The notes under the pieces were generated by a model. The model was not told the DNA's origin, made no database searches, and saw only the letters and a list, made by a program, of their open reading frames with translations. From contig JAAFIG010000050.1 in assembly GCA_013298595.1 (NCBI GenBank), positions 1 through 23,755 of the forward strand: a stretch of 23,755 nucleotides of DNA, given 5' to 3'. Origin of the DNA: Deinococcales bacterium (GTDB lineage Bacteria > Deinococcota > Deinococci > Deinococcales > JAAFIG01). A program made the translations under genes and the position numbers. This document shows, one piece after another, positions 6,702 through 13,859 of the stretch; positions within the stretch are counted from its first letter, which is position 1, and each line of letters begins with the position of its first letter.

Positions 6702-7061
6702 CTAGAGTAATTTGCTGGGTGTGTTGCCACTGTATTCTGCGAGTAACTTATAGGTGTAGGCATTATGCCAACGAATACAAGTCAGAAATCCATCACTGAT
6801 ATCGGGTGAAATTGTTTGATCTGGTTGGCTGTGTATAGAAAATGTAGATGCCACGAAATCACCATCGGGTAACTGAAAAATCTGAACAAGAATGTCGGTA
6901 ATAAAAGCGAGGGTAAGCACAATTGGTGCGCCACAATCTGGTCGTTCCTCGAGCATAGATTGGCGGATAGTGTGTTCAAAGGCATGTTGTGTGATGTGGC
7001 TTTGTAAAGTACGAAATAATGGAACGCTACTGGGTATGAGTTCTGGGGGAGCGAAAATCAT
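6702..7061 (-). CDS. Unknown protein, first gene of the compact operon, possibly cut short by TAG
   Basis: A 119-aa product starts at ATG 7061, preceded by AAAGGA with a 4-nt spacer. A TTG at 7076 is in frame but lacks this signal. It starts MIFAPPELIPSSVPLFRTLQ, continues through a predicted strand-rich middle (IVLTLAFITDILVQIFQLPDG) and ends EYSGNTPSKLL at TAG. The same frame continues for 50 more codons into an ATGA overlap with the zinc-ribbon gene, so the functional protein may be about 170 aa. No family is recognised and there is no signal peptide. Upstream lie TTGACA elements (7117-7122 and 7083-7088, minus strand). Confidence 0.7.
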   Translation of the reverse strand: MIFAPPELIPSSVPLFRTLQSHITQHAFEHTIRQSMLEERPDCGAPIVLTLAFITDILVQIFQLPDGDFVASTFSIHSQPDQTISPDISDGFLTCIRWHNAYTYKLLAEYSGNTPSKLL

Positions 7062-7095
7062 TGTTCCTTTTAGCAAAAGATTGTCAAGGCTGTGT

Positions 7096-7138
7096 AACTT
7101 ACCGTGTTAAATACGATGTCAAATAAATGAAGTAAGTT
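7096..7138 (-). promoter_or_regulatory. Candidate promoter and inverted repeat before the unknown operon
   Basis: A perfect TTGACA (minus strand, 7117-7122) is followed 15 nt later by TAAGTT (7096-7101). The region is bracketed by an inverted repeat, AACTTAC (7096-7102) and GTAAGTT (7132-7138). A second TTGACA lies at 7083-7088. The spacer is shorter than ideal, so promoter assignment is tentative. Confidence 0.3.
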
Positions 7139-7201
7139 GGTTTCCTAATCGTATGAAAAAGGTTGAAAGCTCGAGAATATTGGCACAAAAGGATAAAGAT
7201 T

Positions 7202-7220
7202 TGTCAGGGCGTTCCTGACA
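7202..7220. promoter_or_regulatory. Inverted repeat TGTCAGG-N5-CCTGACA
   Basis: A perfect 7-bp inverted repeat lies about 50 nt before the start of the 7270 gene. The left half (TTTGTCAGG at 7200-7208) recurs twice upstream of phoX (9859-9867 and 9900-9908), so it may be an operator half-site. It could alternatively be a small leader hairpin. Confidence 0.35.
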
Positions 7221-7269
7221 CATTGAACCTATTTTTTTGCAAGAATTTCGATTCGCAATGGAGTCTGGT

Positions 7270-7743
7270 ATGAACTGGGAATCTCTGGACATCACAAAAA
7301 TTCGTTTGGATACTACGTATAGACAATCGCTGTACGCTCATCAATTCAAACTCTATCCAATTTTTGCTTTTCGTGCCCAGCGTTTTGTGGTGCTGACACC
7401 GATTCGTTTGTCGCATCAGCCACAAGCCCTCGAGGTGATTGAATTACTACCTCATGACCCAATGCTGATCGTGGATGCCCAATGCCCCGAACCAGTACTG
7501 ACCCCAGATGATGCAGAAAAACCATTTGCTTTGGTGAAACACATGGATTTTTTTGTTTATGCCCTCGAGAACCACCAAGATAAAGCTGTCTCGGCATTGC
7601 GAGAAGTTGGTTTCTTAGTGATTCGGGTTGTACCAGGTACGGACGCAGAATATGCTCAAGTTTTTGAATGGCTGAATCAACGCCCCGAGCCTTTAATCCA
7701 ACCGAATTTGTTTGGTGCTCCCGAGGACTCTGTGCTGGTGTAA
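7270..7743 (+). CDS. Unknown cytoplasmic protein
   Basis: This 157-aa product starts at ATG 7270 (MNWESLDITKIRLD), chosen because GGAG (7260-7263) lies 6 nt ahead. In-frame TTG 7237 and ATG 7258 are less well placed. It has a beta-rich core (FAFRAQRFVVLTPIRL, PMLIVDAQCPEP) and a helix followed by a strand (DKAVSALREVGFLVIRVVPG). It ends in a proline-rich tail (EPLIQPNLFGAPED). There is no signal peptide or membrane segment, and no family is recognised. It is monocistronic and ends at a strong bidirectional terminator facing phoX. The upstream inverted repeat suggests regulated expression. Confidence 0.7.
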   Translation: MNWESLDITKIRLDTTYRQSLYAHQFKLYPIFAFRAQRFVVLTPIRLSHQPQALEVIELLPHDPMLIVDAQCPEPVLTPDDAEKPFALVKHMDFFVYALENHQDKAVSALREVGFLVIRVVPGTDAEYAQVFEWLNQRPEPLIQPNLFGAPEDSVLV

Positions 7744-7806
7744 ATTTTTGACCACGATTGCCTGAGTAGGCTCGAGGATTTTTTGCTTTGAGTTTGCGTC
7801 ATAAAA

Positions 7807-7836
7807 AAGATCAAAACCCAAACGGGTTTTGATCTT
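7807..7836. terminator. Bidirectional terminator between the 7270 gene and phoX
   Basis: A perfect 13-bp stem AAGATCAAAACCC (7807-7819) pairs with GGGTTTTGATCTT (7824-7836) across loop AAAC, with A/T-rich flanks, between convergent genes. Confidence 0.85.
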
Positions 7837-7851
7837 CTCTTGAGCATGGAT

Positions 7852-9816
7852 TTAAGTGCCAATAATGCCGCCATCTGTTTTCTTAATGGCTATCACGCTT
7901 GGTCTTGGAACGCCAACGCCATCTGGGAATAACGAGACGGGCTTCTCAACGGTGCCACCTTCGCCTGGATGCTGAATGGCTGCAAAGAAATTTTTATTGT
8001 CTGGTGTAAAAATTGGACCACAGACTTCTGCACCTTTGACGGTGCTCATAAATTGCTGGACTTGCCCTCGAGCTGCGCCTCTGGTTGGGACAACAAAGAC
8101 ACCATCATTGGCTTTGAGTGTGCTGTTTTCCATACCATCGGTGGCTATCCACATGTTACCAGCGTTATCAAACGAAATATTATCTGGGGTGGCAACTGCT
8201 GAAACTTTTTCTTTGGCAAAACCAGCAAAGAAAGTACTTGGGTCGTTTGGATTGCCACAAACCAAAAATAAACTCCATTTGAATTTGGTAGCAGCCGCGT
8301 CGTTACCTTCCTCGAGCAACTCGAGAATATGCCCATCTTTATTATCGGCTCGAGGGTTGGCAGCATCTATTTGCGCGGCAGTGCGGCGGCTGTTATTGGT
8401 TAATACACAATAAATTGCGCCAGTCACGGGGTTGCGTTCAAAGTCTTCGGGGCGATCCATTTTGGTTGCACCAAGTAAATCGGCAGCCTGACGGGTTTTA
8501 ATGCAGATATCGGCTTGGGTAGCAAAACCATTTTCAGCAGTTAATTTGCCATTACCAACCACCATTGGTACCCATTCGCCTGTACCATCGGCATTGACTC
8601 GAGCTACGTACAAGGTGCCTTCGTCGAGCAAATCCATGTTGGCAGCACGGTTGCTGGCATTAAAACGACCTTTGCTGACAAATTTGTACATGTAATCAAA
8701 GCGTTCATCATCGCCCATGTACATAACTACGCGCCCATCGGCGGCTAGGCTAGTCTCTGCGCCTTCGTGCTTAAAACGCCCTAAGGCAGTGCGTTTTTTC
8801 GGAGTCATGGTTGGGTCGTAAGGATCAATTTCAACAATAAAACCATAACGGAATGGTTCGTTTGGATTTGCCTCGAGATTAAAGCGTTCGTAATGATTCT
8901 CCCAGACACGTCCAGAAGCCTTGGCAGTCATACCATAACGGGCATGAAGTGCTTTGATATTGGCATCTTTAACATTGTCGTTAAAAGCAAAGTACTGATT
9001 AAAATTCTCTTCAGCTGTTAAAATCGTACCCCACGGTGTGGTACCACCCGCGCAATTATTGAGCATTCCCAAAACGCGTTTACCCGTGGGGTCAGCTTTG
9101 GTTTGCAACAACGGATGCCCAGCCGCCGGACCTGTAATTTCCATTGGTGTGGTTGCCGTAATTCGGCGGTTGTACCTCGAGACAGCTTGGTATTCGATAT
9201 TGCCGCTGTTATCCCGAAAAACTTGCACAATTGTGCCACCATGAGCAGCCAATTCAACATCCACTTGTTCTTTGGTTGCTTTGCCAGCAGTATACCCAGC
9301 AAACATCAATTCTGGATTGGTGTACTCGTGATTTGCCCATAGCAATGCCTGATTCGAGCGTTTACTCTGAAAACCTGGCAATGGCAAAAATGAAACATAA
9401 TCGTTGTTGTAACCAAAGCTGGCTTCTTGGGTTTTAGCATCAAAAGTACCCACATCAAAGCGCTTTGCACCTCGAGCAATCGGGTCGCCCCAACGAATCA
9501 CCACATTCGATTCGTACCCCTGAGGCAACAAGGTTTTATCCTCGGTGGATAAACTGATTGGCTTAAAACCAAGACCACTATTTTGTGCAGCCACAGGCAG
9601 TAAACTCGAGACTCCTGAAAGCAGCATCAGACCAGTAAAACCACCTTTGAGAATACTGCGGCGATCTATGGCTTCTTCGATAATATTTTTGCTGTACAAA
9701 TTCTCTGATTGGTTCAGCACAGGGGTGGCGCAAGCATCACCGCATTTCCAATGACAGGTTGCCGAAGTGCGATTGCCAGAAGTATCAAATTCGCTGGTGT
9801 CTAACATCAGTTTCAT
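7852..9816 (-). CDS. phoX: PhoX-family alkaline phosphatase, Tat-exported
   Basis: This 654-aa PhoX (DUF839) enzyme hydrolyses phosphomonoesters outside the cytoplasm; the family uses an iron-calcium cofactor. A twin-arginine signal at about residues 52-78 (DRRSILKGGFTGLMLLSG ... PVAAQ) implies folded, cofactor-loaded export. Family marks are NHEYTNPE (162-169), NNCAGGTTPWG with Cys255, and ILTAEENFN with Glu269/270, the likely metal ligands. An unusual cytoplasmic-side stretch, CHWKCGDAC (21-29), precedes the Tat motif. The start has AAGGAG 6 nt before ATG. The 149-bp divergent region shared with the kinase gene carries repeated TTTTGTCAGG and an 11-bp-spaced CTGA repeat, consistent with phosphate control. 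Confidence 0.88.
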   Translation of the reverse strand: MKLMLDTSEFDTSGNRTSATCHWKCGDACATPVLNQSENLYSKNIIEEAIDRRSILKGGFTGLMLLSGVSSLLPVAAQNSGLGFKPISLSTEDKTLLPQGYESNVVIRWGDPIARGAKRFDVGTFDAKTQEASFGYNNDYVSFLPLPGFQSKRSNQALLWANHEYTNPELMFAGYTAGKATKEQVDVELAAHGGTIVQVFRDNSGNIEYQAVSRYNRRITATTPMEITGPAAGHPLLQTKADPTGKRVLGMLNNCAGGTTPWGTILTAEENFNQYFAFNDNVKDANIKALHARYGMTAKASGRVWENHYERFNLEANPNEPFRYGFIVEIDPYDPTMTPKKRTALGRFKHEGAETSLAADGRVVMYMGDDERFDYMYKFVSKGRFNASNRAANMDLLDEGTLYVARVNADGTGEWVPMVVGNGKLTAENGFATQADICIKTRQAADLLGATKMDRPEDFERNPVTGAIYCVLTNNSRRTAAQIDAANPRADNKDGHILELLEEGNDAAATKFKWSLFLVCGNPNDPSTFFAGFAKEKVSAVATPDNISFDNAGNMWIATDGMENSTLKANDGVFVVPTRGAARGQVQQFMSTVKGAEVCGPIFTPDNKNFFAAIQHPGEGGTVEKPVSLFPDGVGVPRPSVIAIKKTDGGIIGT

Positions 9817-9842
9817 AGTTGCTCCTTAAATAATGATTCTCT

Positions 9843-9908
9843 AGTAGTCAACTACTCTTTTGTCAGGACAGTTTCAGCTCTCGAGGTAAATGCTGTTATT
9901 TTGTCAGG
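9843..9908 (-). promoter_or_regulatory. Regulatory region of phoX: Pho-box-like repeats and an inverted repeat
   Basis: On the minus strand CTGAAA (9872-9877) and CTGACA (9861-9866) are spaced exactly 11 bp apart. The 10-mer TTTTGTCAGG occurs on the plus strand at 9858-9867 and again at 9899-9908. An inverted repeat AGTAGT-CA-ACTACT lies at 9843-9856, closer to the gene. Together these look like regulator binding sites; a Pho response regulator is the natural guess given phoX. Confidence 0.4.
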
Positions 9909-9974
9909 TATAAGTACCTTCGGTTTTTGCTCGAATCGTTTTCTTTATCTGACTCGAGTTAGACTGTGGTTGTT

Positions 9975-11066
9975 ATGGCGTTATCTGAACAAAATTGTGT
10001 CCATTGCGGTTCGAGTCAACCAAGTACTGCAACCACTTGCCAATTGTGTGGTGCCAGTCTGATTACAGATGTTGTATTAGCTGCTAACACACAAGTCGGT
10101 GCGTTTATGCTCGAGGGTGTGCTAGGGCGTGGTGGTTTTGGAATTACCTACAAGGCTCGAGATTTAATGTTTGATGTGGTGGTTGCTTTAAAGGAATTAT
10201 TTCCAGACGGTTTAGTGACCAGAGCTGCTTCTGGGGCTGTGCAAGTGAGTGCTTTGGCACAAGCAGATTTTGAACGAGTGAAAAAACAATTTACTTTAGA
10301 AGCCAATACTTTGCAAAAAATTAAGCATCACTCGAGTACCAGATTTATAGGACTTTTTGCTATCAATAACACCTTGTATTTAGCGATGGAATTTGTCGAA
10401 GGTGAAACCCTCGAGGCACGAATTGAACGTGGGGCGTTACTGAGTTTTCAAGAAGCCCAAGCAGTGCTTGATGATGTACTTGGTGTGCTCGAGGAAGCCC
10501 ATCATTTAGGTTTACTGCACCGTGATATCAAACCAGCTAATATTATTTTAAAAGCTGGAGGTGCAAGCCTGATTGATTTTGGTAGTGGGTTACGCTTTGA
10601 AAAAAACCGAACAATTCAAGTTTCTCAGCGCTTATTAACCCCAGAGTACGCACCACTCGAGTTATACGGGCAAGCTGTGCGCCTTGCTCCTGCTGCTGAT
10701 TTATACTCATTAGCTGCAACCATGTACGAAGCTATTTCGGGAGTACGCCCAGCAAGTGCCTTAGATCGTGTTAATGGGGCTGTGCTCGAGTCCTTAGCAA
10801 AGTACCAACCAAACATTGCTGCTGGCTTTATAAAAACCATAGACGCAGCTCTCGAGTTACGAGTAGATGCCAGACCGCAATCTGTGCTCGAGTTTCGGCA
10901 ACGTTTAGGGGCAAAACCAAGTATTCCTGTAACACCTGTGGCGAGTGCTGTACCAAATCCACCAAAAGTATCGAACCCTGTTCCTACGCCAAGGGTAGTT
11001 TGGTTGTTCATTATTTTAGCATCTGGTGTATTACTGGCTTTAATACTGTTACGAAATTTTTTCTAA
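9975..11066 (+). CDS. Zinc-ribbon Ser/Thr protein kinase with C-terminal membrane anchor
   Basis: This 363-aa Hanks-type kinase has an N-terminal zinc ribbon (C8, C11, C22, C25) and then a kinase domain from about residue 43. It has the P-loop GRGGFG (51-56), Lys73 in VALKE, HRDIKPAN (182-189), DFGS (201-204) and TPEYAPLE in the activation segment. All catalytic residues are present, so it should be active. A proline-rich linker (about 315-338) leads to one membrane helix (VVWLFIILASGVLLALILL), placing the kinase on the cytoplasmic face. ATG 9975 is preferred over GTG 9966. TAGACT lies 9 nt upstream and there is no Shine-Dalgarno. It shares domain order and motif wording with the kinase at 18405-19871. 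Its substrate is unknown. Confidence 0.88.
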   Translation: MALSEQNCVHCGSSQPSTATTCQLCGASLITDVVLAANTQVGAFMLEGVLGRGGFGITYKARDLMFDVVVALKELFPDGLVTRAASGAVQVSALAQADFERVKKQFTLEANTLQKIKHHSSTRFIGLFAINNTLYLAMEFVEGETLEARIERGALLSFQEAQAVLDDVLGVLEEAHHLGLLHRDIKPANIILKAGGASLIDFGSGLRFEKNRTIQVSQRLLTPEYAPLELYGQAVRLAPAADLYSLAATMYEAISGVRPASALDRVNGAVLESLAKYQPNIAAGFIKTIDAALELRVDARPQSVLEFRQRLGAKPSIPVTPVASAVPNPPKVSNPVPTPRVVWLFIILASGVLLALILLRNFF

Positions 11067-11092
11067 TCAATGCTTTGCTCGAGTCAATAAAA

Positions 11093-11119
11093 AATCCGAG
11101 GGCATCATGCCCTCGGATT
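11093..11119. terminator. Bidirectional terminator between the kinase and the OppA-like gene
   Basis: A perfect 12-bp stem AATCCGAGGGCA (11093-11104) pairs with TGCCCTCGGATT (11108-11119) with a TCA loop. An A-run precedes it on the plus strand, which becomes the T-run for the minus-strand gene. Confidence 0.85.
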
Positions 11120-11133
11120 CTCGAGTTTGCTGC

Positions 11134-12957
11134 TTACTTCATTGGGATAATTTCTTTTTGACCTTTTTGTGCCCAACCGATTTGCCAACCTAAATTACTT
11201 GGGTAACGGGTAGCCGCATTCCAAGTGTAATTACGCAAGCCTTTACGAGCTGTGTAAAGGTCAGTGCGTTCGTACAATGGAATAGCTGGTAACTCTTCGT
11301 TCCAGATTTTCTGGGCTTCGGCTAACAGCTTTTTACGAGCCACTGGATCGAATTCACGACGGGCTTGATCCCAGAGTTTATCGTAAGCGGCATTGCACCA
11401 ACCACCGATATTCTGACCAGCAAAGCCATTATCTTTGGTTGGCACATTGTCTTTAATGGTTTTGCTGCTTGCATCTTCACAGTAATAAGTACTCAGGTCT
11501 TCGATGATTGGCGCTTGGACATACGCAAATTGGAAAATACCTTTCCATTTACCGGTGCTGGCTTGGGCAATGAAAGCATCATCAAAAACAACACTTGAAG
11601 GGGCATTATTGAATTTAACATCAATACCCACTTTTTTCAGATTATCTTTGTAGAATTGTTGATCGCGCTCACGCACAGCATTACCTGCTGTGGTCACGTA
11701 CTCGAGCACAAATTTGACGGTGCGTCCACCAACGTTACGCTCGAGAATACCATCCGAGCCAGCTTTCCAACCTAAAGCTGCTAAGAGTTGCTTAGCGCGT
11801 TCTGGGTTGTAATTGTATTTGGTTAAACCAGCTTCGCTGTAAACACTGGCAACACTGTTGACAAAGTTATTGGTTGGTTTAGCCGTACCGCCACGCAAAT
11901 CATCAGCAACAGTGTCGCGGTCAATGGCAAACAACAAAGCCTGACGAGTACGCTTATCTTGGAGTTGCAAATCGGCAACTTCTGGAACGGTTTCGTCGAA
12001 TTGGTTGATATCCCAGTGTTCCCACAAAGCAGCTTTTGGTGTGAACACATCGTAAATACCTTTAGAGGAGTTACGCAATGTTGCCACTGTGGTGGCACTT
12101 GCAACCAAACCAACACTCGAGGTGGCATCCACTTGACCAGCTAAAACATTGACTTGCAAGGTCTCGGTTTTTGAGAAGTATTTGTAAATGATACGGTCAA
12201 CACTAGTTGGGTTGTTGTTCCAGTAATTTGGGTTACGAACCAAAGTCCAGCTTTGGTCGCGTGCCCAGCGTTGGAATTTAAATGCGCCACTGGTGACAAT
12301 TGGTCCACCCGCTGCGGTAAAGAATTTATTCGCCAAAAATTCTTTTTGCATAATTTCGATTTGTTGTTCTTTGCTTTTACCAGCGGTTAAGCCTTTAGCA
12401 CGTTCCCAAATCGGACGAATAATATGGGCAGGTGGTGTGTAATTAGACACATAACTCGGAGCTGCAACCGCAAACAAGTAAGGCGGATCATAGGTCAATT
12501 CAAAGCTGTTGTTATCTAAAACTTTAAAGCTTTTTGGGTAATTGTCGCGGCTCGAGACTGGTAAGCGTTCATCACCGAAAATTTCGTATGCCAATTTGAA
12601 ATCTTCGACTGTAATAGGACGACCATCGGACCATTTGATGTTTGGACGCAAATTCCAACGAATGGTTTGTGCGGTCACATCACCAGAGGCATTTTTGGTC
12701 AGTTTGACACCGCCATTGGCTTCGGTTGGAACTTCGGCAGCAAGGTCTGGTTGTAATTCGCCTTTGAAATCAAAGTAGGTTAGACCACCATGAATCCAAG
12801 AGTTGACTTCGGCACTAATCGCTTGGTTATTCACAAAAGGATCAAGCGCGGTAGGTTGTTGGCTTGTTCCAAGTACCAACGAGTTGTCGGTAGGACCTGC
12901 CAAAGCTGCACCGGATAGTGCAAGAACACCAAAAGCTGCGAGTAACTTTTTATTCAT
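11134..12957 (-). CDS. ABC transporter peptide-type (family 5) solute-binding protein
   Basis: This 607-aa periplasmic binding protein of the OppA/DppA family would deliver peptides or similar solutes to a permease not present here. A Sec signal (MNKKLLAAFGVLALSGAALA) is cleaved before GPTDN and has no lipobox. Family segments include LDPFVNNQAISAEVNSWI, IKWSDGRPITVEDFKLAYEI, FELTYDPPYLFA, RQALLFAIDRDTV, YNPERAKQLLAALGW and IWNEELPAIPLYERTDLY. The frame extends upstream to 13026, but ATG 12957 has a textbook GGAGG (cctcc at 12962-12966, plus strand) and opens the signal peptide. It is notably poor in CTCGAG, with four copies in 1.8 kb. It stands alone with a strong promoter, suggesting high expression. 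Confidence 0.88.
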   Translation of the reverse strand: MNKKLLAAFGVLALSGAALAGPTDNSLVLGTSQQPTALDPFVNNQAISAEVNSWIHGGLTYFDFKGELQPDLAAEVPTEANGGVKLTKNASGDVTAQTIRWNLRPNIKWSDGRPITVEDFKLAYEIFGDERLPVSSRDNYPKSFKVLDNNSFELTYDPPYLFAVAAPSYVSNYTPPAHIIRPIWERAKGLTAGKSKEQQIEIMQKEFLANKFFTAAGGPIVTSGAFKFQRWARDQSWTLVRNPNYWNNNPTSVDRIIYKYFSKTETLQVNVLAGQVDATSSVGLVASATTVATLRNSSKGIYDVFTPKAALWEHWDINQFDETVPEVADLQLQDKRTRQALLFAIDRDTVADDLRGGTAKPTNNFVNSVASVYSEAGLTKYNYNPERAKQLLAALGWKAGSDGILERNVGGRTVKFVLEYVTTAGNAVRERDQQFYKDNLKKVGIDVKFNNAPSSVVFDDAFIAQASTGKWKGIFQFAYVQAPIIEDLSTYYCEDASSKTIKDNVPTKDNGFAGQNIGGWCNAAYDKLWDQARREFDPVARKKLLAEAQKIWNEELPAIPLYERTDLYTARKGLRNYTWNAATRYPSNLGWQIGWAQKGQKEIIPMK

Positions 12958-12997
12958 ATCTCCTCCAAGAGACCTTGCCTTTAGGCAATTGCCGACA

Positions 12998-13026
12998 AGA
13001 ATATGAGTTTTGTGTGTACCTGTCAA
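12998..13026 (-). promoter_or_regulatory. Strong sigma70-type promoter of the OppA-like gene
   Basis: On the minus strand a perfect TTGACA (13021-13026) and TATTCT (12998-13003) are separated by exactly 17 nt. The short leader contains a small TTGCCT/AGGCAA hairpin (about 12974-12987) before the GGAGG. Confidence 0.75.
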
Positions 13027-13329
13027 TCTGAGGTCTACACAGGGTTCTTATCGGAGGTCTTTTTATTGTGCCCTAAGAGCGTGTCAATTTGAAGTCAAAT
13101 ATTTTACAGTCATTTGCAATAGTATTTAAAATACTGTTCTGGATGAACTATTATAATTTTTTTAAAACCTTCATTATTTTGAATCCTTAAAATTCACACT
13201 ACTTTCGATTCGAGGTATAAATGAAAGTTATTCGAGTAAAATCTTAGTTTTGTCAAACCGAATTTCTATGAGTAGGAACTCGAGATGGCAGCAATTGCTC
13301 ACCTCGAGGATTTGCTGTACTTTTAAACC
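13027..13329. other. 303-nt AT-rich intergenic region with regulatory-looking repeats
   Basis: I see no convincing gene here. It holds minus-strand TTGACA (13082-13087) and TTGACT (13093-13098) exactly 11 bp apart, upstream of the OppA promoter. It also has a perfect palindrome AGTATTT-A-AAATACT (13121-13135), a consensus TATAAT (13152-13157) with no clear -35, and two CTCGAG copies near its right end. The TATAAT could drive a long leader or small RNA, but nothing else supports one. Confidence 0.5.
13318..13323 (+). promoter_or_regulatory. -10 element of leaderless promoter for the DinB gene
   Basis: TACTTT ends 6 nt before ATG 13330, with TTGCTC (13295-13300) 17 nt upstream as a weak -35. 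No Shine-Dalgarno is present. The geometry matches the promoter of the other DinB-like gene at 430. Confidence 0.5.
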
Positions 13330-13776
13330 ATGACTGAAACCTTAACTGCCCTTGCCACAGCAGCCAACCAATTCCAAGCCGAATTTAGTAGACTCGAGCA
13401 AATACAACACCTTGATACCCCTCGAGCTGAAGGAAAATGGTCTCCCAGATTTATTTTTCATCACATTGCCGATATTGAATCCTTACAAGCAGTGCGTTTA
13501 CTTGCCATGCTTTGCCAAGATAACGCCATCATTATGCCCGCTCAACAAGAACTGTATGCCAGCAACACCCACTACACCACTCGAGACCCAAGTCAAAGCA
13601 TTGCTGCATTTGTTGCTTTACGCCAACGCAATGTACAACTCCTCTCGAGCCTCAGCTCAAACCAACTCGAGCGAAAAGGCACCCACCCCATCCGAGGCGA
13701 ATTTAGTATCGCAGCGTGGGCAGCGTTTATGGTCAAACACGATGCAAATCATCTCGAGCAGTTAAGGGCGAGTTAA
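13330..13776 (+). CDS. DinB superfamily protein
   Basis: This 148-aa four-helix-bundle protein is of the DinB/YfiT-like metal-dependent type, often thiol transferases or stress proteins. Typical marks are GKWSPRFIFHHIADIE, with His44/45 after the GKWS motif, and HDANHLEQL at the C-terminus with His137 and His141. These make up the usual three-histidine metal site. It is full length. The gene is densely packed with CTCGAG (six copies in 447 bp), mostly as Leu-Glu. It has a leaderless start and is monocistronic, converging on the EamA gene with an 83-bp gap. Confidence 0.8.
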   Translation: MTETLTALATAANQFQAEFSRLEQIQHLDTPRAEGKWSPRFIFHHIADIESLQAVRLLAMLCQDNAIIMPAQQELYASNTHYTTRDPSQSIAAFVALRQRNVQLLSSLSSNQLERKGTHPIRGEFSIAAWAAFMVKHDANHLEQLRAS

Positions 13777-13804
13777 AGGATGAAGGCAATACTTTAGTGG
13801 CAAG

Positions 13805-13826
13805 TGACCACGCCTGTTTGTGGTCA
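13805..13826. terminator. Possible weak terminator hairpin
   Basis: TGACCAC (13805-13811) and GTGGTCA (13820-13826) form a 7-bp stem with an 8-nt loop between convergent genes. There is no clear T-run on either side, so termination activity is uncertain. Confidence 0.35.
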
Positions 13827-13859
13827 AGATAGGCATGTCTCGTCCAACTAGGCAAAGGC

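Noticed and set aside
7976-8413. Plus-strand 145-codon frame inside phoX
   Set aside because: It is antisense to a complete PhoX coding sequence with no start signal or recognisable domain.
11823-12128. 101-codon frame on the same strand inside the OppA-like gene
   Set aside because: It is an alternative frame within a complete binding-protein gene and its product is low-complexity and unfamiliar.
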